Shown here in pieces: positions 47,095 to 55,306 of a stretch of 64,000 nt of DNA; positions within the stretch are counted from its first letter, which is position 1, and the number at the start of each line of letters is the position of its first letter. The DNA is from Dysgonamonadaceae bacterium (GTDB lineage Bacteria > Bacteroidota > Bacteroidia > Bacteroidales > Dysgonomonadaceae). The notes under the pieces were generated by a model. It worked only from the letters and a program-made list of their open reading frames with translations, searched no databases and was not told the DNA's origin. A program made the translations under genes and the position numbers. The stretch is taken from positions 62,001 through 126,000 of the forward strand of contig JAIRUA010000007.1 of assembly GCA_031254645.1 (NCBI GenBank), read 5' to 3'.

Positions 47095-48036
47095 CATATA
47101 CCTTTCCAACCCATCTTCCCATTCCAGAATCACGACTTGAAACGCGGCTTCAATCTTCGATTTATCCAACACGCTATACATCGGTCGATTAACCGTACTG
47201 CCATATTCTTCCGTCGAAATCGGAACGAGTGTGCAACTTTCGATTTTTGCCAATTCTCTAATTTTCTCGGCAAAACCAAACCACGTGGCTTCCCCTTGAT
47301 TCGAGAAATGATAAATGCCCGATTTCCATTCGTTTTTTTCCGAAAAATCTAAAATATGCAATATCATTTCGGCTAAATCAGCGGCATATGTGGGTGTTCC
47401 TCGTTGGTCAGCAATGATATTGAGCGAATCTTTTTCATTCATCAGTCGAAGCATCGTTTTTACGAAATTCGCGCCAAACGTTGAATAAAGCCACGATGTA
47501 CGAATGATAATCGCTTGTTTATCATACTTCAAAACGGCTTCTTCGCCTTTCAACTTCGATTTTCCGTAAGCCGAAAGCGGGTTTGTGGGCGCATTTTCGG
47601 TGTAAGGCGTGTTTGCCGTTCCGTCGAAAACGTAATCCGTAGAAATATGAATCAACCGACAATTGTTTTCTGCCGCCGCGCGAGCGAGGTTTTCCGCACC
47701 AAGAGCGTTTATCGCATTTGCCGTTTCAATTTCAGTTTCTGCCTTATCCACAGCCGTATAAGCGGCACAGTTGATAATATATTGAATGGCATTTTGCTTC
47801 ACGAAATCCGATACTTGCGCTACGTTGGTTATATTCAATGTATCAACATCGGTAAAAATAAAATGAAACGTCGGACTGCCGTTTTTCGTAAGTTCTTTTA
47901 TTTCACAACCCAATTGTCCGCTTGAACCTGTTACCAATACATTTTTTTGAACTAATCCATAATGAAATGTCTGCGGTTGAGTAGCGGTTTTGTCCGTGCC
48001 ACCAAGATGTTTATTTGAACTTGTAAAAATTGCCAT
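47083..48036 (-). CDS. rfbD: dTDP-4-dehydrorhamnose reductase
   Basis: A 317-residue SDR-family enzyme for the last step of dTDP-L-rhamnose synthesis. The Rossmann motif VTGSSGQLGCEI is at about 35-46, the STDYVFDGT motif follows, and the catalytic YGKSKLKGE lies in the middle. An unusual 30-residue N-terminal extension (TSSNKHLGGTDKTATQPQT) precedes it, and no other start codon was found in frame. The C-terminus ERR and the stop are encoded by a repeat word. Other rfb genes are not in the window. Confidence 0.92.
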   Translation of the reverse strand: MAIFTSSNKHLGGTDKTATQPQTFHYGLVQKNVLVTGSSGQLGCEIKELTKNGSPTFHFIFTDVDTLNITNVAQVSDFVKQNAIQYIINCAAYTAVDKAETEIETANAINALGAENLARAAAENNCRLIHISTDYVFDGTANTPYTENAPTNPLSAYGKSKLKGEEAVLKYDKQAIIIRTSWLYSTFGANFVKTMLRLMNEKDSLNIIADQRGTPTYAADLAEMILHILDFSEKNEWKSGIYHFSNQGEATWFGFAEKIRELAKIESCTLVPISTEEYGSTVNRPMYSVLDKSKIEAAFQVVILEWEDGLERYMERR

Positions 48037-48048
48037 AATTTGATTGAT

Positions 48049-48073
48049 GATTTTAGATTGACGATTTTAGATT
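48049..48073. repeat. TCTAAAATC word repeat inside the DUF4924 3' end
   Basis: These 25 bases are an exact inverted copy of 17316-17340. On the minus strand they encode the last six residues (NLKSSI) and the TAA stop of the DUF4924 gene. Confidence 0.85.
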
Positions 48074-48580
48074 TCTATATTTGTCTGAAAGCATCGCCAA
48101 CATTGCTGTTATTTGACTGATTGCTAATTGTGTGTCGCTCGAAATTTCTTTTTTCTGCAGTTTCAACAGCAAAAAACCGTAAAGTGCCGTAGCACAGGTT
48201 TCAATTTCCGAAATATCTTTTTGTCCCGATTTGGCACGCAACGCCACGATGTGGGGCAACGTCTTGTAGTACATTGCAATATAATCGGTTTCTTCGGGAT
48301 TTTTGAGCAAACGAGTGTGCAAATGTGTCAGTTCGGCAACAATGTCTTTGTTGATTTGAAGATGTCCTTTTTCTTGAATACCTTCCTGTTGCATCATCGT
48401 GATTAATTCTTCATACCATTCACGAAGAGATTTTTTTTCTTCTTCGGAAAAATTTTGAGAAGAAATCAATTCACGCTCAACCACATTTATATCCAATTGA
48501 TATGCACGTAAAATATCTTCTATTTGCCACATATAGAGCAAATATTCTACGATATTGTCTTGTTTTTTTGGAATGTCCAT
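48053..48580 (-). CDS. DUF4924 family protein
   Basis: A 175-residue, largely helical, acidic protein of the DUF4924 family known from Bacteroidota. It is predicted to be soluble. The pattern DIPKKQDNIVEYLLYMWQIED at the N-terminus is conserved in the family. Function is unknown. The C-terminal NLKSSI is contributed by a dispersed repeat word. It precedes rfbD by 16 bases on the same strand, so the two are probably co-transcribed. Confidence 0.82.
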   Translation of the reverse strand: MDIPKKQDNIVEYLLYMWQIEDILRAYQLDINVVERELISSQNFSEEEKKSLREWYEELITMMQQEGIQEKGHLQINKDIVAELTHLHTRLLKNPEETDYIAMYYKTLPHIVALRAKSGQKDISEIETCATALYGFLLLKLQKKEISSDTQLAISQITAMLAMLSDKYRNLKSSI

Positions 48581-48612
48581 ATTTTTATTGTTCGTATTTC
48601 GGAACTAAATCG

Positions 48613-48631
48613 TAAATTTGTTGCAAAATTA
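48613..48631. promoter_or_regulatory. overlapping divergent promoters of DUF4924 and the MBL hydrolase
   Basis: TAAATTTG on the plus strand (48613-48620) and TAATTTTG on the minus strand (48624-48631) lie 3 bases apart. The two polymerases cannot be bound at once. Confidence 0.6.
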
Positions 48632-48638
48632 CGAATTT

Positions 48639-49415
48639 ATGCTCAACTATCATATTATTAATACCGGATATTTTCTCGCCGACGGCGGCGTAATGTTTGG
48701 TGCTGTACCAAAAAAGCATTGGTCGAAAAAATATCCTGTCGATGAAAACAATATGTGCATATTGTCGATGCGCTGCGTGTTTATCGAAACCGGAAACAGG
48801 AGGATTTTAATAGATACAGGTGTGGGTGCCAAACAATTATCGAAACTGAAATATTATCAATTCCACCAATTGAAAAACATTGTCGAAGAGATTCGCCGTA
48901 TCGGTTACGAGCCACACGAAGTTACCGATGTTGTGCTTTCGCATCTCCATTTTGATCATTGCGGCGCAAGCACCATTTTTAATGAAACGGGCGATATTGT
49001 TCCCACATTTCCCAAAGCTACGTATTGGGTAAGTCATAAGCAATGGAATAATTATCGTAATCCGTCAGCGTTTGAAGTAGGCGCATTTTTTGCCGAAAAC
49101 ATCGAATCGGTGTATGAAAACGGACAAATTCGTTTCGTAGAAAGTGATATGGAACTTGCACCCGATTGTCGATTGAAGCTTTTCGATGGACACTCGCCCG
49201 GACAAATCGTTATTTTCTTTGAAACAGAGAACGATGCATTTGTGTATGCCGGCGATGTAGTGCCTACATCGTTGAATCTTTCGTTGAGTTGGCTGTCGGC
49301 TTTTGATAATTGCGCGACGTTGGCATATAGTGAGAAAGAACGTTTGTTTAAGATAGCGAAAAAAGAGAATCGAACGTTTATTTTTTATCACGATGCGTAT
49401 GTTGAAATGAAATAA
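48639..49415 (+). CDS. MBL-fold metallo-hydrolase
   Basis: A 258-residue metallo-beta-lactamase-fold hydrolase. The metal motif HLHFDHCGA (H-x-H-x-DH) is followed by the later metal histidine in LFDGHSPGQIVIF and the aspartate in YAGDVVPTS. It belongs to the broad group including lactonases and quorum-quenching enzymes. The substrate is not predictable. The start chosen is the ATG at 48639, because the in-frame ATG upstream overlaps the -7 box. Confidence 0.88.
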   Translation: MLNYHIINTGYFLADGGVMFGAVPKKHWSKKYPVDENNMCILSMRCVFIETGNRRILIDTGVGAKQLSKLKYYQFHQLKNIVEEIRRIGYEPHEVTDVVLSHLHFDHCGASTIFNETGDIVPTFPKATYWVSHKQWNNYRNPSAFEVGAFFAENIESVYENGQIRFVESDMELAPDCRLKLFDGHSPGQIVIFFETENDAFVYAGDVVPTSLNLSLSWLSAFDNCATLAYSEKERLFKIAKKENRTFIFYHDAYVEMK

Positions 49416-49447
49416 TTACACAAAAAAGCAAAATCTGTGCAATAAAA

Positions 49448-49479
49448 TTTGGCAAATTACACAATTTCATCTATATTTG
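49448..49479 (+). promoter_or_regulatory. promoter of the etf operon
   Basis: TTTG at 49448-49451, a 20-bp spacer, and TATATTTG at 49472-49479, leaving a leader of about 58 nt before etfB. Confidence 0.7.
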
Positions 49480-49543
49480 CTGCCTTTAATAAATAAACAA
49501 GCTAATAGAGGTTACATTAACAAATACACCTAAAACATTAAAT

Positions 49544-50416
49544 ATGGCATTTAACATTATTGTGTTGGCTAAGCAAGTTCCCGATACGCGCAACGTGGGA
49601 AAAGATGCAATGAAAGCCGACGGAACTGTGAACAGAGCGGCACTGCCCGCGATTTTCAACCCCGAAGACCTGAACGCTTTGGAGCAGGCTTTGGGTATCA
49701 AAGAACGATTTCCCGAATCGAAAATCACTGTATTAACGATGGGTCCCGGACGTGCGGCTGACATCTTGCGCGAAGGACTTTTCCGCGGGGCAGACGACGG
49801 TGTGCTATTGACCGACAGAGCGTTTGCCGGAGCCGATACGCTGGCAACATCGTATGCACTCTCCATGGCAGTGCATAAAATCGGCAAGTATGACATCATC
49901 ATTTCCGGACGACAAGCGATTGACGGAGATACCGCACAAGTAGGTCCACAAGTTGCCGAAAAACTCGGCATCACGCAAATTACTTACGCCGAAGAAATTT
50001 TGGATATCGCCAATGGAAAAATCCGCATCAAACGTCGTTTGGAAAATGGCGTAGAAGTAGTAGAATGTCCGCTTCCGACAGTGGTTACCGTAAACGGATC
50101 GGCACGCGCGTGTAGACCTCGCAACGCGAAATTGCTTCAAAAGTTCAAACACGCAAAAACTGCTACCGAACTTCAATCCGAAGACAATGATTACGTTGAA
50201 CTTTACACCGCTCGCCCATACCTCAACCTTGTTGAATGGAGCGTTGCTGATGTAAACGCCGATCCCGTACAGTGCGGACTTTCAGGCTCACCTACGAAAG
50301 TAAAAAAAATCGAAAATGTTGTTTTTCAAGCGAAAGAAAGCAAACGCTTAACCGACAATGATGCGGAAATCGACGAACTAATGAGAGAATTAATTGAAAG
50401 TCATACGATTGGATAA
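49544..50416 (+). CDS. etfB: electron transfer flavoprotein beta subunit
   Basis: A 290-residue FixA/EtfB subunit. The N-terminal FNIIVLAKQVPDTRNVG and DAPVNRAAL-like region are typical, and the AMP/FAD-site motif ISGRQAIDGDTAQVGPQ is present. It accepts electrons with EtfA from the acyl-CoA dehydrogenase further along the operon. The order is etfB - four-helix-bundle gene - etfA - acd. It resembles the anaerobic butyryl-CoA dehydrogenase/Etf systems, though bifurcation cannot be judged from sequence alone. Confidence 0.95.
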   Translation: MAFNIIVLAKQVPDTRNVGKDAMKADGTVNRAALPAIFNPEDLNALEQALGIKERFPESKITVLTMGPGRAADILREGLFRGADDGVLLTDRAFAGADTLATSYALSMAVHKIGKYDIIISGRQAIDGDTAQVGPQVAEKLGITQITYAEEILDIANGKIRIKRRLENGVEVVECPLPTVVTVNGSARACRPRNAKLLQKFKHAKTATELQSEDNDYVELYTARPYLNLVEWSVADVNADPVQCGLSGSPTKVKKIENVVFQAKESKRLTDNDAEIDELMRELIESHTIG

Positions 50417-50417
50417 T

Positions 50418-50843
50418 TAGAATAGAGAATTTAGAAGAAAGAATACAGAATATGGGAACAACAACGAGTTTTAGAGAATTGATTGTATGGCAGAAAGCGC
50501 ACAAATTTGTGCTTGCCATTTATGATTCTACTCAAAAATTCCCTTCTCACGAACTGTATTCATTGGTAAGTCAGTTTCGCAGAGCGGCAATCTCGATTCC
50601 TGCAAATATTGCAGAAGGTTATAAACGAAAAAGCAAAATGGATAAACTTCGCTTTTTCAATATAGCACAAGCAAGTTTAGAAGAATGTTATTATTTTGTC
50701 ATCTTATCGAAAGATTTATCATACATCAATGAAGATATTTTCAACAAACTCGAACAGAAAATAGAAGAGGTAAGTAAATTATTGACTTCTTATATTTCAA
50801 AGTTCGGAATATGATTCTGTATTCTGTATTCTACATTCTCAAA
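50418..50843 (+). mobile_element. cassette with four-helix-bundle gene inserted between etfB and etfA
   Basis: The gene is bracketed by inverted words. The left arm has GAGAAT (50425-50430) and GAATACAGAAT (50441-50451), touching the ATG. The right arm has ATTCTGTATTC (50821-50831) and ATTCTC (50835-50840), beginning at the stop codon. The unit separates two genes that are adjacent in most genomes. Confidence 0.65.
50452..50814 (+). CDS. four-helix-bundle protein (23S rRNA intervening-sequence / S23 family)
   Basis: A 120-residue helical protein of the S23/IVP type. Conserved blocks: FRELIVWQKAHKFVLAIY, then FRRAAISIPANIAEGYKRKS, then FNIAQASLEECYYFV. Members occur as genes inside 23S rRNA intervening sequences and as dispersed single genes; a biochemical role is not established, although the accessory protein bAvd of diversity-generating retroelements has a similar fold. 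Here it is inserted within the etf operon in the same orientation, so it is carried on the operon transcript. No retroelement is nearby. Confidence 0.9.
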   Translation: MGTTTSFRELIVWQKAHKFVLAIYDSTQKFPSHELYSLVSQFRRAAISIPANIAEGYKRKSKMDKLRFFNIAQASLEECYYFVILSKDLSYINEDIFNKLEQKIEEVSKLLTSYISKFGI

Positions 50844-50857
50844 AAAACAAAAACAAA

Positions 50858-51877
50858 ATGAACAATATATCTGTATATTTAGAAATTGATGAAGGCACGG
50901 TTGCCGAAGTAAGTCTCGAACTCTTAACCAAAGGACGTTCGTTGGCAAATGAGCTCGGTTGTAAACTTGAAGCAATTGCCGTAGGCGATAAATTAGACAC
51001 GGTGGAAGCCCAAGTTTTCCCTTATGGTGTAGACGTTTTACACGTTTTTGAAGACAAACGTTTGTCGCCCTACACTACACTACCCCACACCTCTATTTTG
51101 GTCAATCTTTTCAAAAAAGAACAGCCACAAATTTGCCTGATGGGCGCAACCATTATCGGTCGCGATTTGGGTCCTCGCGTATCATCGGCTTTGCATAGCG
51201 GATTAACTGCCGACTGTACTTCACTCGAAATCGGCGGACACGAAGACAAAAAAGAAGGTAAAACGTACGAAAACTTGCTTTATCAAATTCGTCCCGCATT
51301 TGGTGGAAACATCGTCGCTTGGATTATCAACCCCGATTGTCGTCCGCAAATGGCAACAGTGCGCGAAGGTGTGATGAAGAAAGAAATTCTTGACGAAAAC
51401 TTCAAAGGGAAAACCGCAAAACATAATGTAAACGAGTTTGTTACCAACGAGGATTTCGTAGTATCTATCATTGACCGTCACATAGAAAAATCGAAAATCA
51501 ACATTAAAAATTCTCCTATTATCGTATCGGGTGGATATGGTGTTGGGTCGAAAGAAAATTTCCAACTCCTTTATCAACTTGCCGATGTATTGATGGCAGA
51601 AGTAGGCGCATCACGTGCAGCAGTCGATTCCGGATTTGCGGAACACGAGCGTCAAATCGGACAAACAGGTGTTACCGTGCGTCCCAAAGTATATATCGCT
51701 TGCGGTATATCGGGTCAAATTCAACACATTGCAGGAATGCAGGAAAGTTCGATCATTATTTCTATTAACAATGACCCGAACGCGCCTATCAACGCAATCG
51801 CCGACTATGTAATCACGGGCGATATCGAAAAGGTAGTTCCGAAGATGATTAAGTATTATAAACAGAATAGTAAATAA
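50858..51877 (+). CDS. etfA: electron transfer flavoprotein alpha subunit
   Basis: A 339-residue FixB/EtfA subunit. The C-terminal FAD-binding domain shows VVSGGYGVGSKENF-like (IIVSGGYGVGSKENFQLL), GASRAAVDSGF, RQIGQTGVTVRPKVYIACGISG and SIIISINNDPNAPI. It acts with EtfB and the downstream acyl-CoA dehydrogenase. It is separated from etfB by 441 bases that hold the four-helix-bundle cassette, and from acd by only 21 bases. Confidence 0.96.
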   Translation: MNNISVYLEIDEGTVAEVSLELLTKGRSLANELGCKLEAIAVGDKLDTVEAQVFPYGVDVLHVFEDKRLSPYTTLPHTSILVNLFKKEQPQICLMGATIIGRDLGPRVSSALHSGLTADCTSLEIGGHEDKKEGKTYENLLYQIRPAFGGNIVAWIINPDCRPQMATVREGVMKKEILDENFKGKTAKHNVNEFVTNEDFVVSIIDRHIEKSKINIKNSPIIVSGGYGVGSKENFQLLYQLADVLMAEVGASRAAVDSGFAEHERQIGQTGVTVRPKVYIACGISGQIQHIAGMQESSIIISINNDPNAPINAIADYVITGDIEKVVPKMIKYYKQNSK

Positions 51878-51898
51878 CCAACTTATTACAAGAAAGAA

Positions 51899-53611
51899 AT
51901 GGCTAATTTTTATATAGACACACCGCAATTCAAGCATTATCTTCAACACCCGCTAATGAAGCGCATCGTTGAATTAAGAGAAAGAAACTATGCGGACAAA
52001 GATGCGTACGACTACGCGCCTGTGAATTTTGAAGATGCAATGGATAGCTACGACAAAGTATTGGAAGTAGTTGGCGAAATTTGCGGCGATATTATCGACC
52101 CCAATTCGGAAGCAGCAGACCAACAGGGACCGACCGTTGCCAACGGACGAGTAACTTACGCCGTACCCACGCAAGAAAACCTTGATGCGCTGAACAAAGC
52201 GGAATTAATGGGAATGGGACTCCCACGTCGTTTCGGTGGATTGAATTTCCCAATGGTACCTTATATGATGTCGGCAGACATTGTAAGCCGTGCCGATGCA
52301 AGTTTTCAAAATATCTGGATGCTACAGGATTGCGGCGAAACGATTTACGAGTTTGCAGACGAAACGCTAAAAATGAAATACTTGCCTCGCATCGTAAAAG
52401 GCGAAACAATGTCGATGGACTTGACCGAGCCCGATGCAGGGTCGGATTTGCAAGCCGTAATGCTAAAAGCAACCTACAACGAAGAAGAAGACCAATGGTA
52501 TTTGAACGGCGTTAAGCGATTCATTACCAATGGCGATGCCGATATTCACTTGGTGCTGGCACGTTCGGAAGATGGTACGAGAGATGGTCGCGGATTGTCG
52601 ATGTTCGTTTACGACAAGAAAAACGGTGGCGTTGATGTTCGTCGTATCGAAAATAAAATGGGTATCAAAGGTGCACCCACATGCGAATTGGTATACAAAA
52701 ACGCGAAAGCGGACTTGGTAGGCTCACGTCGTTTGGGATTGATAAAATACGTAATGTCGTTGATGAACGGTGCACGTTTGGGTATTATGGCTCAATCGGT
52801 TGGACTTTCGGAAGCAGCTACGCGCGAAGCACTTAGCTACGCTATCGATCGTCGTCAGTTTGGCAAAGCGATTATCGAATTTGCACCCGTTTACGAAATG
52901 TTGTCGAATATGCGTGCCAAAACAGACGCTTCTCGTACTATTTTGTACGAAACTTGTCGCTTTGTGGATATGTACAAAGCATTGGAAGACATCGCACGCG
53001 AGCGTAAACTGACACCCGAGGAGCGTGATGAAATGAAATATTTCTCTCGTTTGGCAGATGCGTTTACGCCGCTTGGCAAAGGAATGACGAGCGAATATGC
53101 CAACCAAAACGCCAACGATTCAATTCAGGTGCACGGCGGATCGGGCTATATGAAAGATTACAAATGTGAGCGTCTCTATCGCGATGCGCGCATTATGAAT
53201 GTGTATGAGGGGACAACTCAATTACAAGTAGTTGCCGCCATTCGCCACGTAACCACCGGAACGTATTTGCAGCGTATCAAGGAGTACGAAGCAATGCCGA
53301 TTGCTCCGGAATTGGAATCTTTCAAAGCAATTCTGGCAAAAATGAAGGCTCAATACGTAGAAATGGCGGAATTGGTTATCGCGCCGAAAAACGATGAATA
53401 TCTTGATTTCCACGCGCGCCGTTTGGTAGAATCTGCCGGACACGTGATTATGGGACATCTTTTGTTGCAAGACGCTACGGCTGTACCGGAACATTTCAAG
53501 CAATCAGCCGAAGTGTATGTTTTGTACGGACAATCGGAAGTAGCGAAACATTACAACTGTATTATCAATTCTCGCATCGAAGATTTGGAAAAATACAAGC
53601 CGCAGGTGTAA
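51899..53611 (+). CDS. acyl-CoA dehydrogenase
   Basis: A 570-residue FAD enzyme. The central beta domain contains TEPDAGSDLQAV and a serine/threonine-type FAD contact, and the C-terminal helical domain has RQFGKAIIEFAPV and QVHGGSGYMKDYKCERLYRDARI. The catalytic glutamate is probably in NVYEGTTQLQ. It is longer than the 380-residue core by a C-terminal extension of about 110 residues. It is co-transcribed with etfBA, which fits electron transfer to that flavoprotein. The chain-length preference is unknown. Confidence 0.92.
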   Translation: MANFYIDTPQFKHYLQHPLMKRIVELRERNYADKDAYDYAPVNFEDAMDSYDKVLEVVGEICGDIIDPNSEAADQQGPTVANGRVTYAVPTQENLDALNKAELMGMGLPRRFGGLNFPMVPYMMSADIVSRADASFQNIWMLQDCGETIYEFADETLKMKYLPRIVKGETMSMDLTEPDAGSDLQAVMLKATYNEEEDQWYLNGVKRFITNGDADIHLVLARSEDGTRDGRGLSMFVYDKKNGGVDVRRIENKMGIKGAPTCELVYKNAKADLVGSRRLGLIKYVMSLMNGARLGIMAQSVGLSEAATREALSYAIDRRQFGKAIIEFAPVYEMLSNMRAKTDASRTILYETCRFVDMYKALEDIARERKLTPEERDEMKYFSRLADAFTPLGKGMTSEYANQNANDSIQVHGGSGYMKDYKCERLYRDARIMNVYEGTTQLQVVAAIRHVTTGTYLQRIKEYEAMPIAPELESFKAILAKMKAQYVEMAELVIAPKNDEYLDFHARRLVESAGHVIMGHLLLQDATAVPEHFKQSAEVYVLYGQSEVAKHYNCIINSRIEDLEKYKPQV

Positions 53612-53653
53612 AAACCGGTGGTTTCTTTTAAATTTGTAAAATTAAGTTTGGAA

Positions 53654-53684
53654 GAGAGAGGGCATGAGTTCTCTCTCTTTTTTT
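53654..53684 (+). terminator. terminator of the etf-acd operon
   Basis: GAGAGAG (53654-53660) pairs with CTCTCTC (53671-53677), followed by a run of T. Confidence 0.75.
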
Positions 53685-53767
53685 GACGAAAAATGAAACA
53701 AAAATAAAGTAATACAACAAATACTCCGCTTTTGTTGTTCTATCTAAAAGATATAAAATAACAAATT

Positions 53768-55060
53768 ATGAACCCATCCGAAAAAAACGAAGCCCTACGT
53801 TATCATTCGCAAGGCAAACCGGGAAAAATAGAAATTGTTCCCACCAAACCACATCATACACAACACGATTTATCTTTGGCATATTCACCGGGAGTAGCCG
53901 AGCCGTGTTTGGAAATTAAGCGCGACCCAGAGTTGGCTTACAAATATACGTCAAAAGGGAATTTAGTAGGTGTTATTTCTAACGGAACAGCTGTGCTCGG
54001 CTTAGGCAATATCGGGGCACTTCCTTCAAAACCAGTAATGGAAGGAAAAAGTCTATTATTTAAAGTTTTTGCAGGAATTGATGCTTATGATATTGAAGTA
54101 AGCGAAACCGATCCCGAAAAGTTCGTTCAAATAGTAAAAGCAATTGCACCTACATTTGGCGGTATCAACTTGGAAGATATCAAAGCACCAGAATGTTTTG
54201 AAATCGAAAATCGCCTGAAAGAAGAATTAGATATTCCCCTGATGCATGACGACCAACACGGAACAGCCATTATTTCCGCCGCCGGATTACTAAACGCATT
54301 GGCAATTGTAGATAAGAAAATCGACGAAATACAACTTGTTGTAAATGGCGCGGGCGCAGCGGCAAGCTCCTGTACCAAGATGTATATGGAGTTAGGCGTA
54401 AAAAAAGAAAATATTGTGATGTGTGACAGTCGAGGTGTTGTTTCCATTTACAGAAACGATTTGAACGAATGGAAAAAAGAATTTGCCACCAATCGCAATA
54501 TCAAAACCTTAACCGAAGCAATGATCAATGCAGATGTATTTCTCGGACTATCGGCGCCAAACATACTAACATCCGAAATGCTACAATTGATGAACGAAAA
54601 TCCTATAGTTTTCGCATTGGCGAATCCTGATCCCGAAATATCATTTGAAAAAGCACAAGCCGCTCGTACCGATATTATTTTTGCTACAGGACGTTCCGAT
54701 TATCCCAATCAAGTGAATAATGTGCTGGGATTTCCTTACATTTTTAGAGGCGCGTTAGACGTTCGCGCAACCACCATTAACGAAGAAATGAAACTCGCTG
54801 CCGCAAAAGCATTGGCAGCAATCGCCAAAGAAGAAGTACCTACCTATATCACTGATGCCTATGGCTTAAAGCCCGGATCTTTGAAATTCGGAAAAGATTA
54901 CATCATACCGAAACCATTCGATAAAAGGCTATTACACAGAATATCGACGGCGGTTGCAAGAGCAGCGATGGACTCAGGTGTAGCACAAGAAACCATTAAC
55001 GATTGGAAGTCTTATGAAAAGAAATTAAACCAACTACAAGAAAACTTAGAGTCTGTCTGA
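53768..55060 (+). CDS. NADP-dependent malic enzyme, short form
   Basis: A 430-residue enzyme decarboxylating malate to pyruvate. The N-terminal part has SLAYSPGVAEPCLEI and NGTAVLGLGNIGALPSKPVMEGKS, the metal region has ECFEIENRL and MHDDQHGTAII, and the NAD(P)-binding turn reads VNGAGAAASSC. Most Bacteroidota malic enzymes of this MaeB type carry a phosphotransacetylase-like C-terminal domain of about 330 residues. Here it is absent and the gene ends cleanly, so this is a short form. Its stop codon begins a perfect palindrome. Confidence 0.92.
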   Translation: MNPSEKNEALRYHSQGKPGKIEIVPTKPHHTQHDLSLAYSPGVAEPCLEIKRDPELAYKYTSKGNLVGVISNGTAVLGLGNIGALPSKPVMEGKSLLFKVFAGIDAYDIEVSETDPEKFVQIVKAIAPTFGGINLEDIKAPECFEIENRLKEELDIPLMHDDQHGTAIISAAGLLNALAIVDKKIDEIQLVVNGAGAAASSCTKMYMELGVKKENIVMCDSRGVVSIYRNDLNEWKKEFATNRNIKTLTEAMINADVFLGLSAPNILTSEMLQLMNENPIVFALANPDPEISFEKAQAARTDIIFATGRSDYPNQVNNVLGFPYIFRGALDVRATTINEEMKLAAAKALAAIAKEEVPTYITDAYGLKPGSLKFGKDYIIPKPFDKRLLHRISTAVARAAMDSGVAQETINDWKSYEKKLNQLQENLESV

Positions 55061-55145
55061 ATTGTTTTTTAGAACGCAGATGACGCGGATAACACAGATT
55101 TTGACTCCGTATTATCCGCGTCATCTGCGTTCTAAAAAACAATTC
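55059..55145. repeat. perfect 34-bp palindrome (CGCAGATGACGCGGATAA) at the malic enzyme stop codon
   Basis: The arms 55059-55092 and 55112-55145 are exact inverted copies with a 19-bp loop. The left arm starts inside the TGA stop codon. A half copy at 47076-47094 ends rfbD. Confidence 0.92.
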
Positions 55146-55218
55146 AAACAACTTCTTAGATTAAATTATTCCTTAAAATAATCCATTTTGTTAAACTTTA
55201 CTAATGTCGTAAAAATAT

Positions 55219-55260
55219 CTACGTAAAGCTTGCAATATTTACGTAAATGACGTAGCTTTG
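55219..55260 (+). promoter_or_regulatory. promoter with putative BlaI-type operator
   Basis: The -7 box TAGCTTTG lies at 55253-55260. Three copies of ACGTA (55221, 55241 and 55250) overlap or precede it, with ACGTAAA copies spaced by exactly 20 bp. ATTTACGTAAAT (55237-55248) is a perfect palindrome. Binding by the regulator encoded immediately downstream is likely but inferred. Confidence 0.6.
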
Positions 55261-55306
55261 TGGCATCAAAATTTTTTATTCAAACATTATTAAACATCAA
55301 AACAGT

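Noticed and set aside
47950-48036. Frameshift at the N-terminus of rfbD
   Set aside because: The frame is open from a clear ATG and no family residues are missing; the extension is odd but intact.
50418-50843. Diversity-generating retroelement
   Set aside because: The four-helix-bundle protein resembles the accessory protein fold, but no reverse transcriptase or template/variable repeat pair is present.
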